A stretch of 21,427 bases of DNA from a virus: IMG/VR virus record IMGVR_UViG_3300025889_007807, positions 1 to 21,427 of that record. One strand, written 5' to 3'. Positions 1-7,383 of the stretch are shown in pieces (the first letter of the stretch is position 1; every line of letters begins with the position of its first letter). The position numbers and the translations under genes are program-made. Below the pieces are notes generated by a model. That model did not search any database, had not been told where the DNA came from, and saw only the letters and a program-made list of their open reading frames with translations.

Positions 1-1786
1 TAAAAGCATCATTAATATTAGTTTGACTATTTAATCCTACTACAGGTTTTATAAATCTCACTTCAGTATGTAAAATATCCATTTCATCTAAATTATTTTG
101 AGAGTCTACGGGATATTCTATATCAAATACAATAGCATCATTAGTTTGTGTAACAACAAAAGTATTTAAAGGTAGGGGCCTACTTGCTTTTCCTACTAGT
201 GTTATAGTTTTATAAACTGGAATACCTACTATTAAACCGTTTAAAGGTAAAATTCTTACTTCTAAAGAATAAGTATTTCCTGCTTTACCTAAATCAAGAT
301 TATTTATAGTAAAATTAATATTTCCATCTTCACCTGCTTCATTAGCGTCTACCATTATACTAGTATATTTAGTCATCCCACTAGGATGAGGGTCTGAACC
401 AGCTACTTGAACTATTCTGTAGCTAATATCATAGTTTTTAACATTTCTGTTTACTATGTGAGGAAACTCGACTAGAATTCTAGACATAATACCTTTAGTA
501 CGATCTCTAAATAGAGTTTCTGTTAAAGTTACGTCATCTTCTGAAACTTGTCCTAAAGGAGGATAAGCTGTTGCAACTGTTTGTACTATAGGAACACTTG
601 ATCTATTAAATTCATTTACAGCAGCTACTTTAAAAATAAAAATACCTGCAACAGCGGGTGTTTGTATTTTATTGTCTGTAAGGGCGACAGAGATAAAGTT
701 ATTATAATTAAAAGGAACTATAGTGTAAGCTCCTACATTAGAAAGCTCATAGCCTTTATCATACTTAGCAGCGTCGTATGTTAAAGTTACAGAATTAGCT
801 GAAGTATTTATGGCTGAAATATCAGCAATTAAATCTTCTGATATATTCATAATAATACTTTTACCTACTGAAGAGGCTATATTATCTGTAAGTTTAATTT
901 TAAAAAAGTCAGAAGAGGTAAGTGCAGCATTATAGGTAGGAGAAGAAGCAAGATATGAAACTGAGTTTATAGTATTAAGCTGTTCATTGTCTTCAATGTA
1001 TATTTCATCTTTAGCTTCAAACGAGGGAGGCTGATAATTTTCTACTGTAGTAATTATTTCAATATCGCTAGTAGATATATTATGTACAATGTAGTTATCG
1101 CCTGGAGACCATGAAAATTCTGTAATAGACTCTTCTATATAATTTCCATTTACATAACTACTTATTAGCCCTTTAGCAGGCGGGGTTACTCCTAAAGATA
1201 AGTTAGCTGTTCCAGATTCAGAAAGTACGTTATGTTTTCTAGCTTTAGTATTAAGAGTTCCAGAAGTATAAAAAGTATTGGAGCTAGAAATAGTAGGTTC
1301 TATTATTTGTTGTAGTTCTACATAGAAAGGAGCAGGTAAAAGTACGTTTTTTACAGTAGTAGCTACTTGCACACTTCCATAATCAATAGTTAACGTATTA
1401 GCTGTTAAATCAAACGAAGTCACATTAGTGCTAATTGAAACTAATGTAGAATCGTGTCCTACAGTGTCTGCTATTACTCCAGAAGTATTAGGGGCTGTTT
1501 TTACATTTAAATTATATTTTAAAAGATTATCAGGAGCCTGACCTCTAAGAGATATTAGTTGTGTATTATTTCTAGCCTCTAACAAATGACAGTCAAAGTT
1601 ATCATCATACATTAAATGAAGATTAGAAACTTCATAAATAATACTACTATTACTAAGGTGAGTACTTACAACTAGTGGTTTAACTGTGCCTAAATAAGAA
1701 GTAGCTCCATTTTTACCAAAAAGAGCAGCAGAAGGCTGTCCTGAAAAAGGACTTACATTTGCAGTTAACATTGTTATATTAGTCAT
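1..1786 (-). CDS. J-like tail tip/fibre protein, C-terminal half, with fibronectin-III-like regions (3' end cut by window)
   Basis: An open frame of 595 codons starts at ATG (1786-1784) and has no stop before the window edge, so the C-terminus is missing. The protein is rich in Ser, Thr, Asn and beta-branched residues, with no signal peptide or membrane segment. Around residues 425-560 it shows fibronectin-III-like features: a YDISYRIVQV strand motif, a TYSLEVRILPLNG strand motif, and a preceding YPPLGQV linker. In lambda J the hub part is followed by fibronectin-III domains and a host-binding C-terminus. Here the hub gene stops exactly where that region would begin and this gene takes over, so I infer it is the second half of a split J, projecting from the tail tip and probably contacting the host. 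The start overlaps the hub stop by one base (TAATG), with an AGGGG stretch 7 nt upstream, suggesting coupled translation. A separate fibre protein is the alternative. The identity is inferred from position and fold pattern, not from strong sequence identity. Confidence 0.72.
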   Translation of the reverse strand, partial: MTNITMLTANVSPFSGQPSAALFGKNGATSYLGTVKPLVVSTHLSNSSIIYEVSNLHLMYDDNFDCHLLEARNNTQLISLRGQAPDNLLKYNLNVKTAPNTSGVIADTVGHDSTLVSISTNVTSFDLTANTLTIDYGSVQVATTVKNVLLPAPFYVELQQIIEPTISSSNTFYTSGTLNTKARKHNVLSESGTANLSLGVTPPAKGLISSYVNGNYIEESITEFSWSPGDNYIVHNISTSDIEIITTVENYQPPSFEAKDEIYIEDNEQLNTINSVSYLASSPTYNAALTSSDFFKIKLTDNIASSVGKSIIMNISEDLIADISAINTSANSVTLTYDAAKYDKGYELSNVGAYTIVPFNYNNFISVALTDNKIQTPAVAGIFIFKVAAVNEFNRSSVPIVQTVATAYPPLGQVSEDDVTLTETLFRDRTKGIMSRILVEFPHIVNRNVKNYDISYRIVQVAGSDPHPSGMTKYTSIMVDANEAGEDGNINFTINNLDLGKAGNTYSLEVRILPLNGLIVGIPVYKTITLVGKASRPLPLNTFVVTQTNDAIVFDIEYPVDSQNNLDEMDILHTEVRFIKPVVGLNSQTNINDAF

Positions 1787-4278
1787 TATATAGCCCCTAG
1801 AACGTCTACAAAGTTAAAAGTAGGAATAAAAGCTTGCTGAATTTGTATTTGTGTAGCTTGGCTTTGTATATTAAATAAAAAATTTAAAATTGGATTGCCT
1901 GCTCCAGTATTAGTATATACCGGAGTAATAGAAAATATAGGAGGTGCAGGGCGAATTATAGGATTACTAATAGTTTTAATAGGAATAGGTTCAAAATTTA
2001 TAAGACTTTCACTATCTATATAAACCTCAGGCACATATTCAGTAGCAGAAATATTAGTTTCCCCACTAGTAGGCATAGAGATGCTATCTACTCTAAATAG
2101 TTTTGCAGCATTAGTAGAATAGTAATTAGAAGGATCTATTTCTCCTAACGCCCATAAATCTTTTTCTTTTGGAACATTATAAGCATCAAATCCTGTAATT
2201 CCTACAAAAGTATTAACAGAAGGATCCCATTTTTGTGTAGCAGTTACCTCTACATAGTCGTACCCAGACAGCTGTCCTTGTACGTTACCTGTAGTGGCAT
2301 AGGATACATCACCGACAGAATTACTTAGTATATATAATTCTGATTTTCCTGTATTATGGCTATAGTGTCGTAAAGCTAAAGGCAAACTATTAGCTTCGAA
2401 TACTGCATTTCCTATAGGCGGATATGAGATATGTTGAAGTTTTAATCTTAAATGATTAGTAACAGAGTCTTCTTGAATTAAACCATTGTATCCATAAATA
2501 GTACCTACTGTTTGAGTAGATAGAGCTACTATAGTTCCCGGAGATAAATCTGTTGTAGAAACAAAGGTAGAAAACTCTACACGTCTTTTCACATATTTTC
2601 TAGAAGCTAAGATGTATTGAGCAAATCTAATGGCCTCACTTCTTCTCGTACAGCCCATTAAATCTAAACTAACAGTACGTTCTTCTAAAGTTTCTGAGTC
2701 TGAATCATATATTTTTATAATATCTCTATCATAGTTATTGGCCCCGTCATAAAAAGAAACTTCTACAGAAGTAACATAATCGTCTAGTCGATTACCTGAA
2801 TAATTAACTTTTGTTAAGTTTACTTCATTAAACATTTGTTCTGGTAGAGAAAAAGGAACATCTAATACTATACCAACCTTATCATTGCTAATATTTAAAT
2901 ATCCTTTAGCAGATGCTAATATTTTGTTTATAAGATCATGAATCTCTATAGAATCAGTAACACTTATATCACATATAACTCTTCTTTCTTTTATTACAGA
3001 AGACGAACTAAGACCTATTTGATTCTCTAGAATAGAAGTAAATTGCCCTCTAGGTTTATGCCTAATGCTTCCGTCTGCATACGTTTCAATTCCTATAAAT
3101 TGACCCGTTTCAGGATCTACTGCATCAAATATTTGTGCTGCTTTGTAAAAGTTATACTTATCAATAAATCTTTCAGAAATTCCATAACCATAACTTGTAT
3201 TAGTAAGCAAATCATAAACTATCCAGGCAGGGTTTTGAGTCCAATCATATTTAAACGTTCCATCCCATATTCCTTTATAAATTTCAGGATTAGCTCCAAA
3301 CTGAATTGTTCCTGGATTAGATTGAAGCTCATAGCCTGTACTAGTAATATCATCTACTTCTACCTCTCTCCAATCAACTTCTCCATTAGCTAAAATAGGC
3401 TGACTATAATTAGAAGGCACTTTTACTATAAGACCTTTTATCAAACTGGTGTAATTGAGTACTGTTCCAGACCTAAGACCTGTTGCTTTTAGTGCGTAGC
3501 CAATACTAGCAGTTCTTGGATAACTAAAAGGTTGATGAGAAACTTCATTAAATCCTAAAAAAGAAACTTCAGAGCTTATTTCAGAATCTAAAGTATCGTC
3601 AGAACCTTTAAGAACTGATACTCTATAACCATTAGGACTTTGATTTTCAGTGGGTATACTAACAGGTATTTCAAGTTTAGTGTTAAAAGTAATAGTCTCA
3701 CTAAAAGAATGTTGTACTAAAGCAATATAATTATCTAAATTACTAGTTTCATTTCTGTCGTGCACTATTACTCGTAAATCAAGTCTTTGATTCTCTGGTC
3801 CTGTAGTAGCGTTATTATCTCCTGCTTTTCTGTATAGCTCTTCAATATCAAATCTAAAAACTAGAGTATCTATAGGCACGTCTTCTACTGTTGCAGAAGT
3901 AGGAAAAAATAACACATTTGCTTCTGGAACACCTGTAACAACACCATTTATCTGTCCAGATTTTAATACTACGGGAGAGGCGAATCTTATATTATTAACA
4001 ATTTCATCATTAAAAGGAGTTAAAACTTGTTGTTTTACACTTCCTGTAGTGCTTTTATATTGAAAAACATAAGGATCAGGCTCATTATCAGAAGTTATAA
4101 GATCATCAATAAATTTACCATCTATTTTTATATCTTGAACTCCGTTAGGATTTATCCTATATATAGGTCCTTCTCCAATAGCTACGTGACTAAACTGAAT
4201 ATCGGTATTTAGTTTAGTTAAGTCTTTTTCGAAAGTTTGATCTTGACCTACAGATAAGGTTAGAGTAGTAACAGCCAT
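1786..4278 (-). CDS. J: Tail tip attachment protein J, N-terminal hub part (lambda gpJ family)
   Basis: 830 residues forming the central tip hub. The alignment to lambda gpJ is recognisable by eye in several blocks. VKVPSNY is followed by YKGIWDGTFKYDWTQNPAW and YDLLTN..YGYG (about residues 335-366), matching the lambda block VPSNY...YSGIWDGTFK...AWCLWDMLT. LMGCTRRSEAIRFAQYIL (about 535-555), then RRVEFS and a PGTIV turn, match the lambda block FGCTSRGQAHRAGLWLI...VDFS...PGDVIEI. LFRVDSIS...ATEYVPE (about 726-750) matches the lambda block LFRCVSIREN...AVQHVPE. Lambda J continues for several hundred residues with fibronectin-III domains and the receptor-binding end (1132 aa in total). This protein instead stops about 80 residues after the last hub block, and the next gene supplies beta-rich sequence. 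Its start overlaps the gpI stop by one base (TAATG) and has no good Shine-Dalgarno sequence, so it probably depends on coupling. In assembly, J forms the base on which I, L, K and M act before the tape measure joins. Confidence 0.93.
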   Translation of the reverse strand: MAVTTLTLSVGQDQTFEKDLTKLNTDIQFSHVAIGEGPIYRINPNGVQDIKIDGKFIDDLITSDNEPDPYVFQYKSTTGSVKQQVLTPFNDEIVNNIRFASPVVLKSGQINGVVTGVPEANVLFFPTSATVEDVPIDTLVFRFDIEELYRKAGDNNATTGPENQRLDLRVIVHDRNETSNLDNYIALVQHSFSETITFNTKLEIPVSIPTENQSPNGYRVSVLKGSDDTLDSEISSEVSFLGFNEVSHQPFSYPRTASIGYALKATGLRSGTVLNYTSLIKGLIVKVPSNYSQPILANGEVDWREVEVDDITSTGYELQSNPGTIQFGANPEIYKGIWDGTFKYDWTQNPAWIVYDLLTNTSYGYGISERFIDKYNFYKAAQIFDAVDPETGQFIGIETYADGSIRHKPRGQFTSILENQIGLSSSSVIKERRVICDISVTDSIEIHDLINKILASAKGYLNISNDKVGIVLDVPFSLPEQMFNEVNLTKVNYSGNRLDDYVTSVEVSFYDGANNYDRDIIKIYDSDSETLEERTVSLDLMGCTRRSEAIRFAQYILASRKYVKRRVEFSTFVSTTDLSPGTIVALSTQTVGTIYGYNGLIQEDSVTNHLRLKLQHISYPPIGNAVFEANSLPLALRHYSHNTGKSELYILSNSVGDVSYATTGNVQGQLSGYDYVEVTATQKWDPSVNTFVGITGFDAYNVPKEKDLWALGEIDPSNYYSTNAAKLFRVDSISMPTSGETNISATEYVPEVYIDSESLINFEPIPIKTISNPIIRPAPPIFSITPVYTNTGAGNPILNFLFNIQSQATQIQIQQAFIPTFNFVDVLGAI

Positions 4279-4907
4279 TAAGGTATAACATCCTTTACTC
4301 TAAATACATCTGGATCACATCTATAACTTTTAGTATAGTTATTTATTAAAGTACCTGCTACTCTAACCATACCATAATGAAGGCCTATAGGTAAATTAGC
4401 ATTAGTATTTATTTGAAGTTCTCCAAAAGTATCATTATTTTTTCTAGTTCCTGCAGCATATACTTGCTCCGCCCTACCGAACAAAGAAGAATCTAAAATT
4501 CTTTTATCTAATCCTTCAAAATCAGAGGAATCTGTACTAGCAGTAGATAAACCAAATAAAGGATACATATAGCTAGATTTTATATCTTCATACAAATTAG
4601 AAAAGTTATAAGACTCAGAAGCTCCAAAAAATACAGGAGTTAAAGAAATTTTAGAGTTTTCTTTTACTGATAGCTTAAATTTAGTTACATCGATAACTTT
4701 AGAATCGTTAATAAACACAACATCTTGAAACTTAGTACTAGCATTTTTTAAGGTATTTAAAAGTTTTTCAAATTTAGGAAACATATTTTTAAGAGCTGAG
4801 TAAATATCAAAATAATCTATAGCGTCTAAAGATATTTCAGACCTATCATCAAAAAAAGACCTAAGAGGTTTATTAATATGTACAGTGACTTTCATTGAAT
4901 TTTTCAT
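4278..4907 (-). CDS. I: Tail assembly protein I (lambda gpI family)
   Basis: 209 residues with the bipartite gpI pattern. The N-terminus (about 5-95) is ubiquitin-like: KVTVHINKPL, a helix ending LKNMFPKFEKLL, then VVFINDSKVID and ISLTPVFFGA. The conserved C-terminal segment, NANLPIGLHYGMVRVAGTLI (about 169-188), matches lambda's QGNVMPVLYGEMRVGSRTIS. In lambda, I is needed to build the J-containing tip complex. The middle differs from lambda: the Gly/Ala-rich hydrophobic segment (about 50 residues there) is missing, replaced by polar, Ser/Tyr-rich sequence (about 96-165), so no membrane segment is seen. The start is uncertain. The ATG at 4907 has AAGG only 1 nt upstream, too close. Met5 (ATG at 4895) lies 13 nt from the same AAGG and gives MKVTVHINKPL, closer to the family N-terminus. 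The frame overlaps the upstream gpK-like gene by 35 nt (23 nt from Met5). Confidence 0.85.
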   Translation of the reverse strand: MKNSMKVTVHINKPLRSFFDDRSEISLDAIDYFDIYSALKNMFPKFEKLLNTLKNASTKFQDVVFINDSKVIDVTKFKLSVKENSKISLTPVFFGASESYNFSNLYEDIKSSYMYPLFGLSTASTDSSDFEGLDKRILDSSLFGRAEQVYAAGTRKNNDTFGELQINTNANLPIGLHYGMVRVAGTLINNYTKSYRCDPDVFRVKDVIP

Positions 4908-5250
4908 ACCTTTTTATGTTTTTTTCTGTGTCAAACCAGTAGATATAAAAATCTTTATTATTAAATAATATAAATTTTATATCAGTATAAATAGTTAACG
5001 ATAAATCTAACTCAGAAGGGGTTTTAAACTTTTCGTCTGTGTGAGAATGAAAAATACCCCAAATGTTATCATCATTTTCATTTATTATAATAGGATCAAT
5101 AATAAAACTGTGTCTTGGATTATTACTTATATTTTTACTAGGAATAAACTTAAAATCTAAAGTTATAATTCCACAAGACTCTAAAGGGTACTCGGATTGA
5201 GCATATTTTCCCATAGAAACTAGTAGAGAATTAAAGTCGGTTTCTAACAC
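4873..5250 (-). CDS. K: Tail assembly protein K-like, JAB/JAMM (Mov34/MPN) metalloprotease domain only
   Basis: 125 residues covering just the N-terminal half of a lambda gpK. The JAMM zinc-protease signature is intact: Glu24 in PLESCG, then H68-S-H70 and S79-E-L-D82. There are 8 residues between His70 and Ser79, one more than in lambda K. Lambda-type K proteins continue with an NlpC/P60 cysteine peptidase domain that acts on peptidoglycan. Here the protein ends about 43 residues after Asp82 with a charged tail, and no Cys/His peptidase domain is seen in the neighbouring genes. K acts at the tail tip during assembly, and a JAB domain may process a tail protein; the substrate is unknown. The start is GTG (5250-5248), supported by GGAGG 8 nt upstream. 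It overlaps the end of gpL by 20 nt and overlaps gpI at its own 3' end. Confidence 0.87.
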   Translation of the reverse strand: MLETDFNSLLVSMGKYAQSEYPLESCGIITLDFKFIPSKNISNNPRHSFIIDPIIINENDDNIWGIFHSHTDEKFKTPSELDLSLTIYTDIKFILFNNKDFYIYWFDTEKNIKRYEKFNESHCTY

Positions 5251-6997
5251 CTGGAAACCCTCCCCAGTTTACTAAGTTGTTTCTTAATCTACAAGCGGCT
5301 ACGCTTTTAGAACATTTATCTGCATTTCCGTCACTAGTTGAAGCATTATTAACAGTAAACATTCCATTTGCAGTTTTAGGAGGAACTGAACCTTCTATTA
5401 CTCCTACTCCTAATGCAGGATATTTACATTCTGGCCCTTTATATAACCAAGGACAAGTATTTCTATAAAATTTTCGTCTAGGCACTTCTTTTAGTAAGTT
5501 GGTAGTTCTATTACCTAAATTAAAACTTACAGAAGAATCATTGTAAGAGTTTAGTTTGTTAATAGTAAAAACTCGTTCTACATAAGCATCAGGATCATAT
5601 CTTTCATTATGGATTAAAAGTTTGTGTCCAACATTAAAAGGCAAAATAGGAGCTTGGTTTAATTCTATAAAATTATTACCATGAACAGCAACAATAGTTG
5701 CTGTAGAACTATTTACATTGCTATTTACTGTATCTCCTACTCTATAAGGAGCTGTAGATTCAAGTTTTAAAAAATTTCCATTATAGTATTGAATTATTGA
5801 ATATTCTGGCCAAAATTCTAAAGAAGAAGCATAAAAACTTCGTACCTCTACTACTGCTCCTAATAAATCTCTACTATCAGGTTTTAGAGATACCCATTCT
5901 TCTCCTAAAGCAGTAGTAGTTAAGTAATCATAAGGTTGAGTCTCTCCTCTAGTTTCTGCTACAGCCGAGTCATATTCTGATGAAGAAGGAACAGTACGAG
6001 GATCAATATTACCTCTAAAAGATCCATTAACAGAGGCAGATATTGCAGAAGTATTATTATATCCTACTAAATTAGGATCTTCTACTATTGTAGGTAAAAA
6101 TAAATCTATAGCACTTATTTCTAAATCTAATTCTCCTACAGAACCATCTGAACTAATAGAAATTCCAGGGTAGTTTATAGGAAAGGCTACATAGTTATTA
6201 CTTTGATGTGTAATACTATAGTCTTCTATTGAAAAATCTTCTCCTATTATTTCTGCGTATCTAAGAGGAAACTTGTAAGGCCACGGAGTTCCTATTGGGT
6301 TGCTCAAAGAGTTTTTAGGATTTCCATTTTCATCAGGAGGATACCACTCTCCAGGATAGTATATAGAGTACAGTCTGACCACAGGCTCTTCTTCAAAAGC
6401 GTTTCTATGAACTAAGTAATTAGAAGGAAAAACATTATTTATAGTACTAGAGGCTGCTTGTATCTGACTAGCACTAGTATCAGCCCCTATAAAGGATAAA
6501 TCATCTTTATCACCTGTTCTTACTTTTATTTCTAAAAGACTAATATCTTGAGTAGGAAAAGTAACAGTATTTGCAATAGCTCGATCGTTAGCCGCAGGAA
6601 AAGTTATAATATCTACGTCTTTAAAATCAATGCCCCCTTCGTTCAAAGTTGTACTAGGCCATACATACTTACTTGAGTCTACATAAACATTATCAACATA
6701 TACTTGAATTTCAGCTTTATGATTAGGAGTAGAGGGTAGAGCAAAAACACTATCATTACCAGTTACAGAGTAGCTAACAGAAGTATTAACAACAGAGTTA
6801 ACTGTAGAATAAGCTACTAAACTTTCATTATGTACAAAATAGTGTCTAGCGTTTGCTACTTTTACTTTTAAATTTGCGCCATCTATGCCTACAATTTCTC
6901 CAAAAGACAAAGACGTAGATCCTATAACAGAATTTCCTACATAAAAGGCATTAGAATTTGTAACTTGTAGTATAAAATCATAAGCACGAGAAGACAT
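5231..6997 (-). CDS. L: Minor tail protein L (lambda gpL family), Fe-S cysteine motif, greatly enlarged
   Basis: 588 residues against 232 in lambda. The C-terminus is diagnostic: RNTCPWLYKGPEC, then DKCSK..AACRLRNN and NWGGFPGV, matching the lambda motifs ANTCTWTYRGDEC, DKCSKCLSGCKFRNN and NFGGF. Cys515, Cys524, Cys562 and Cys569 correspond to the cysteines thought to hold an iron-sulfur cluster in lambda L. The core beta part is seen near YAEIIGEDFSIEDYSI and GELDLEISAIDLF (about residues 245-300). The extra length is an N-terminal extension of about 185 residues and insertions around 300-400 and 415-470. One small beta module occurs twice, at 18-62 and 418-465. L joins J, I and K in the tail tip. 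The start ATG overlaps the gpM stop by one base (TAATG), with GAGG 7 nt upstream. Confidence 0.92.
   Translation of the reverse strand: MSSRAYDFILQVTNSNAFYVGNSVIGSTSLSFGEIVGIDGANLKVKVANARHYFVHNESLVAYSTVNSVVNTSVSYSVTGNDSVFALPSTPNHKAEIQVYVDNVYVDSSKYVWPSTTLNEGGIDFKDVDIITFPAANDRAIANTVTFPTQDISLLEIKVRTGDKDDLSFIGADTSASQIQAASSTINNVFPSNYLVHRNAFEEEPVVRLYSIYYPGEWYPPDENGNPKNSLSNPIGTPWPYKFPLRYAEIIGEDFSIEDYSITHQSNNYVAFPINYPGISISSDGSVGELDLEISAIDLFLPTIVEDPNLVGYNNTSAISASVNGSFRGNIDPRTVPSSSEYDSAVAETRGETQPYDYLTTTALGEEWVSLKPDSRDLLGAVVEVRSFYASSLEFWPEYSIIQYYNGNFLKLESTAPYRVGDTVNSNVNSSTATIVAVHGNNFIELNQAPILPFNVGHKLLIHNERYDPDAYVERVFTINKLNSYNDSSVSFNLGNRTTNLLKEVPRRKFYRNTCPWLYKGPECKYPALGVGVIEGSVPPKTANGMFTVNNASTSDGNADKCSKSVAACRLRNNLVNWGGFPGVRNRL
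5259..5263 (-). promoter_or_regulatory. Strong ribosome binding site of the K-like gene inside the end of gpL
   Basis: GGAGG (reading the minus strand) lies 8 nt upstream of the GTG start at 5250. It is the best Shine-Dalgarno match in the window and decides the non-ATG start. The same bases are gpL codons for Trp-Gly-Gly-Phe in its conserved C-terminal motif. Confidence 0.8.
5603..5746 (-). repeat. gpL internal domain repeat, copy 2
   Basis: Residues 418-465, with the pattern Y-R-V-G-D-T-V, S-S-T-A-T-I-V-A-V-H-G-N-N, A-P, then N-V-G-H-K-L and H-N-E. It shares spacing and most key residues with copy 1 (18-62), but the DNA is diverged, so the duplication is old. It lies inside the L core, shortly before the Fe-S cysteines. 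Confidence 0.6.
6812..6946 (-). repeat. gpL internal domain repeat, copy 1
   Basis: Residues 18-62 of the L-like protein. The pattern is Y-x-V-G-x-x-V, a short Ser/Thr-rich loop, I-V-x-x-x-G-x-N, A at about +31, then H-N-E-x-L. It aligns with residues 418-465 of the same protein. The 'VGxxVxGxTS...GxIVxxxG' pattern resembles small beta modules common in phage structural proteins. The function here is unknown. Confidence 0.6.
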
Positions 6998-7377
6998 TAC
7001 GCTACCTCTATGAGCACTAGAGTTATATTATAAATATCAGTATTATCTCCAGAAATTACATGATTTATATTTAAATTTTCAGAAAATTTAACATTTGCTG
7101 TTCCTGAAAGACCAAAATGTGCCAAGTCTAACTTAAACGTTTCAAAATCTCCTCCTCTATCTAAATAAAATGCTTCTATATTATCTTTTCTAGTTTTACT
7201 GATATTTGTATAGCTAAAAGAAAAAGTTCTAAGTACTTTTCTAGATAATCTTTTTCTTTTCTCGTAGCCTAAAATAGAACTAAAAGTAACATTTTTAGGG
7301 GCTCTAGTAATACTATAGCCCCTGTCTGGTTTTCTATCTATCATTGATGCGTCGTCTGGATATGTATATGTTGTCAT
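6997..7377 (-). CDS. M: Minor tail protein M (lambda gpM / phage minor tail family)
   Basis: 126 residues, close to the usual 110-130. The pattern fits gpM: DRGYSITRAPKNV near residues 18-30, a Lys/Arg-rich strand (KRKRLSRKVLRTFSFSYTN), a helix with KTRKDNIEAFYLDRGGDFETF (lambda: LESFLEEHGGWKSFLW), and a C-terminal strand pair ending YNITLVLIEV. gpM stabilises the tail tip after the tape measure has been built in. Its position between tape measure and L is the lambda order. It starts 6 nt after the tape measure stop, with only a weak GAG-type ribosome site 4 nt before the ATG. By sequence alone it could also be placed in a neighbouring minor tail family of the same size; the gene order favours M. 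Confidence 0.82.
   Translation of the reverse strand: MTTYTYPDDASMIDRKPDRGYSITRAPKNVTFSSILGYEKRKRLSRKVLRTFSFSYTNISKTRKDNIEAFYLDRGGDFETFKLDLAHFGLSGTANVKFSENLNINHVISGDNTDIYNITLVLIEVA
7005..7008 (-). promoter_or_regulatory. Ribosome binding site of the L gene
   Basis: GAGG on the minus strand lies 7 nt before the gpL ATG at 6997. It sits in the last sense codons of gpM (Ile-Glu-Val-Ala-stop). Together with the 1-nt stop/start overlap it suggests coupled translation of M and L. Confidence 0.65.
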
Positions 7378-7383
7378 ATTACT

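Noticed and set aside
1780-1816. Programmed -1 frameshift joining the two J parts
   Set aside because: The -1 frame is open for only about 30 nt before the junction and holds no heptamer of the slippery X-XXY-YYZ type. A TAATG re-initiation fits better.
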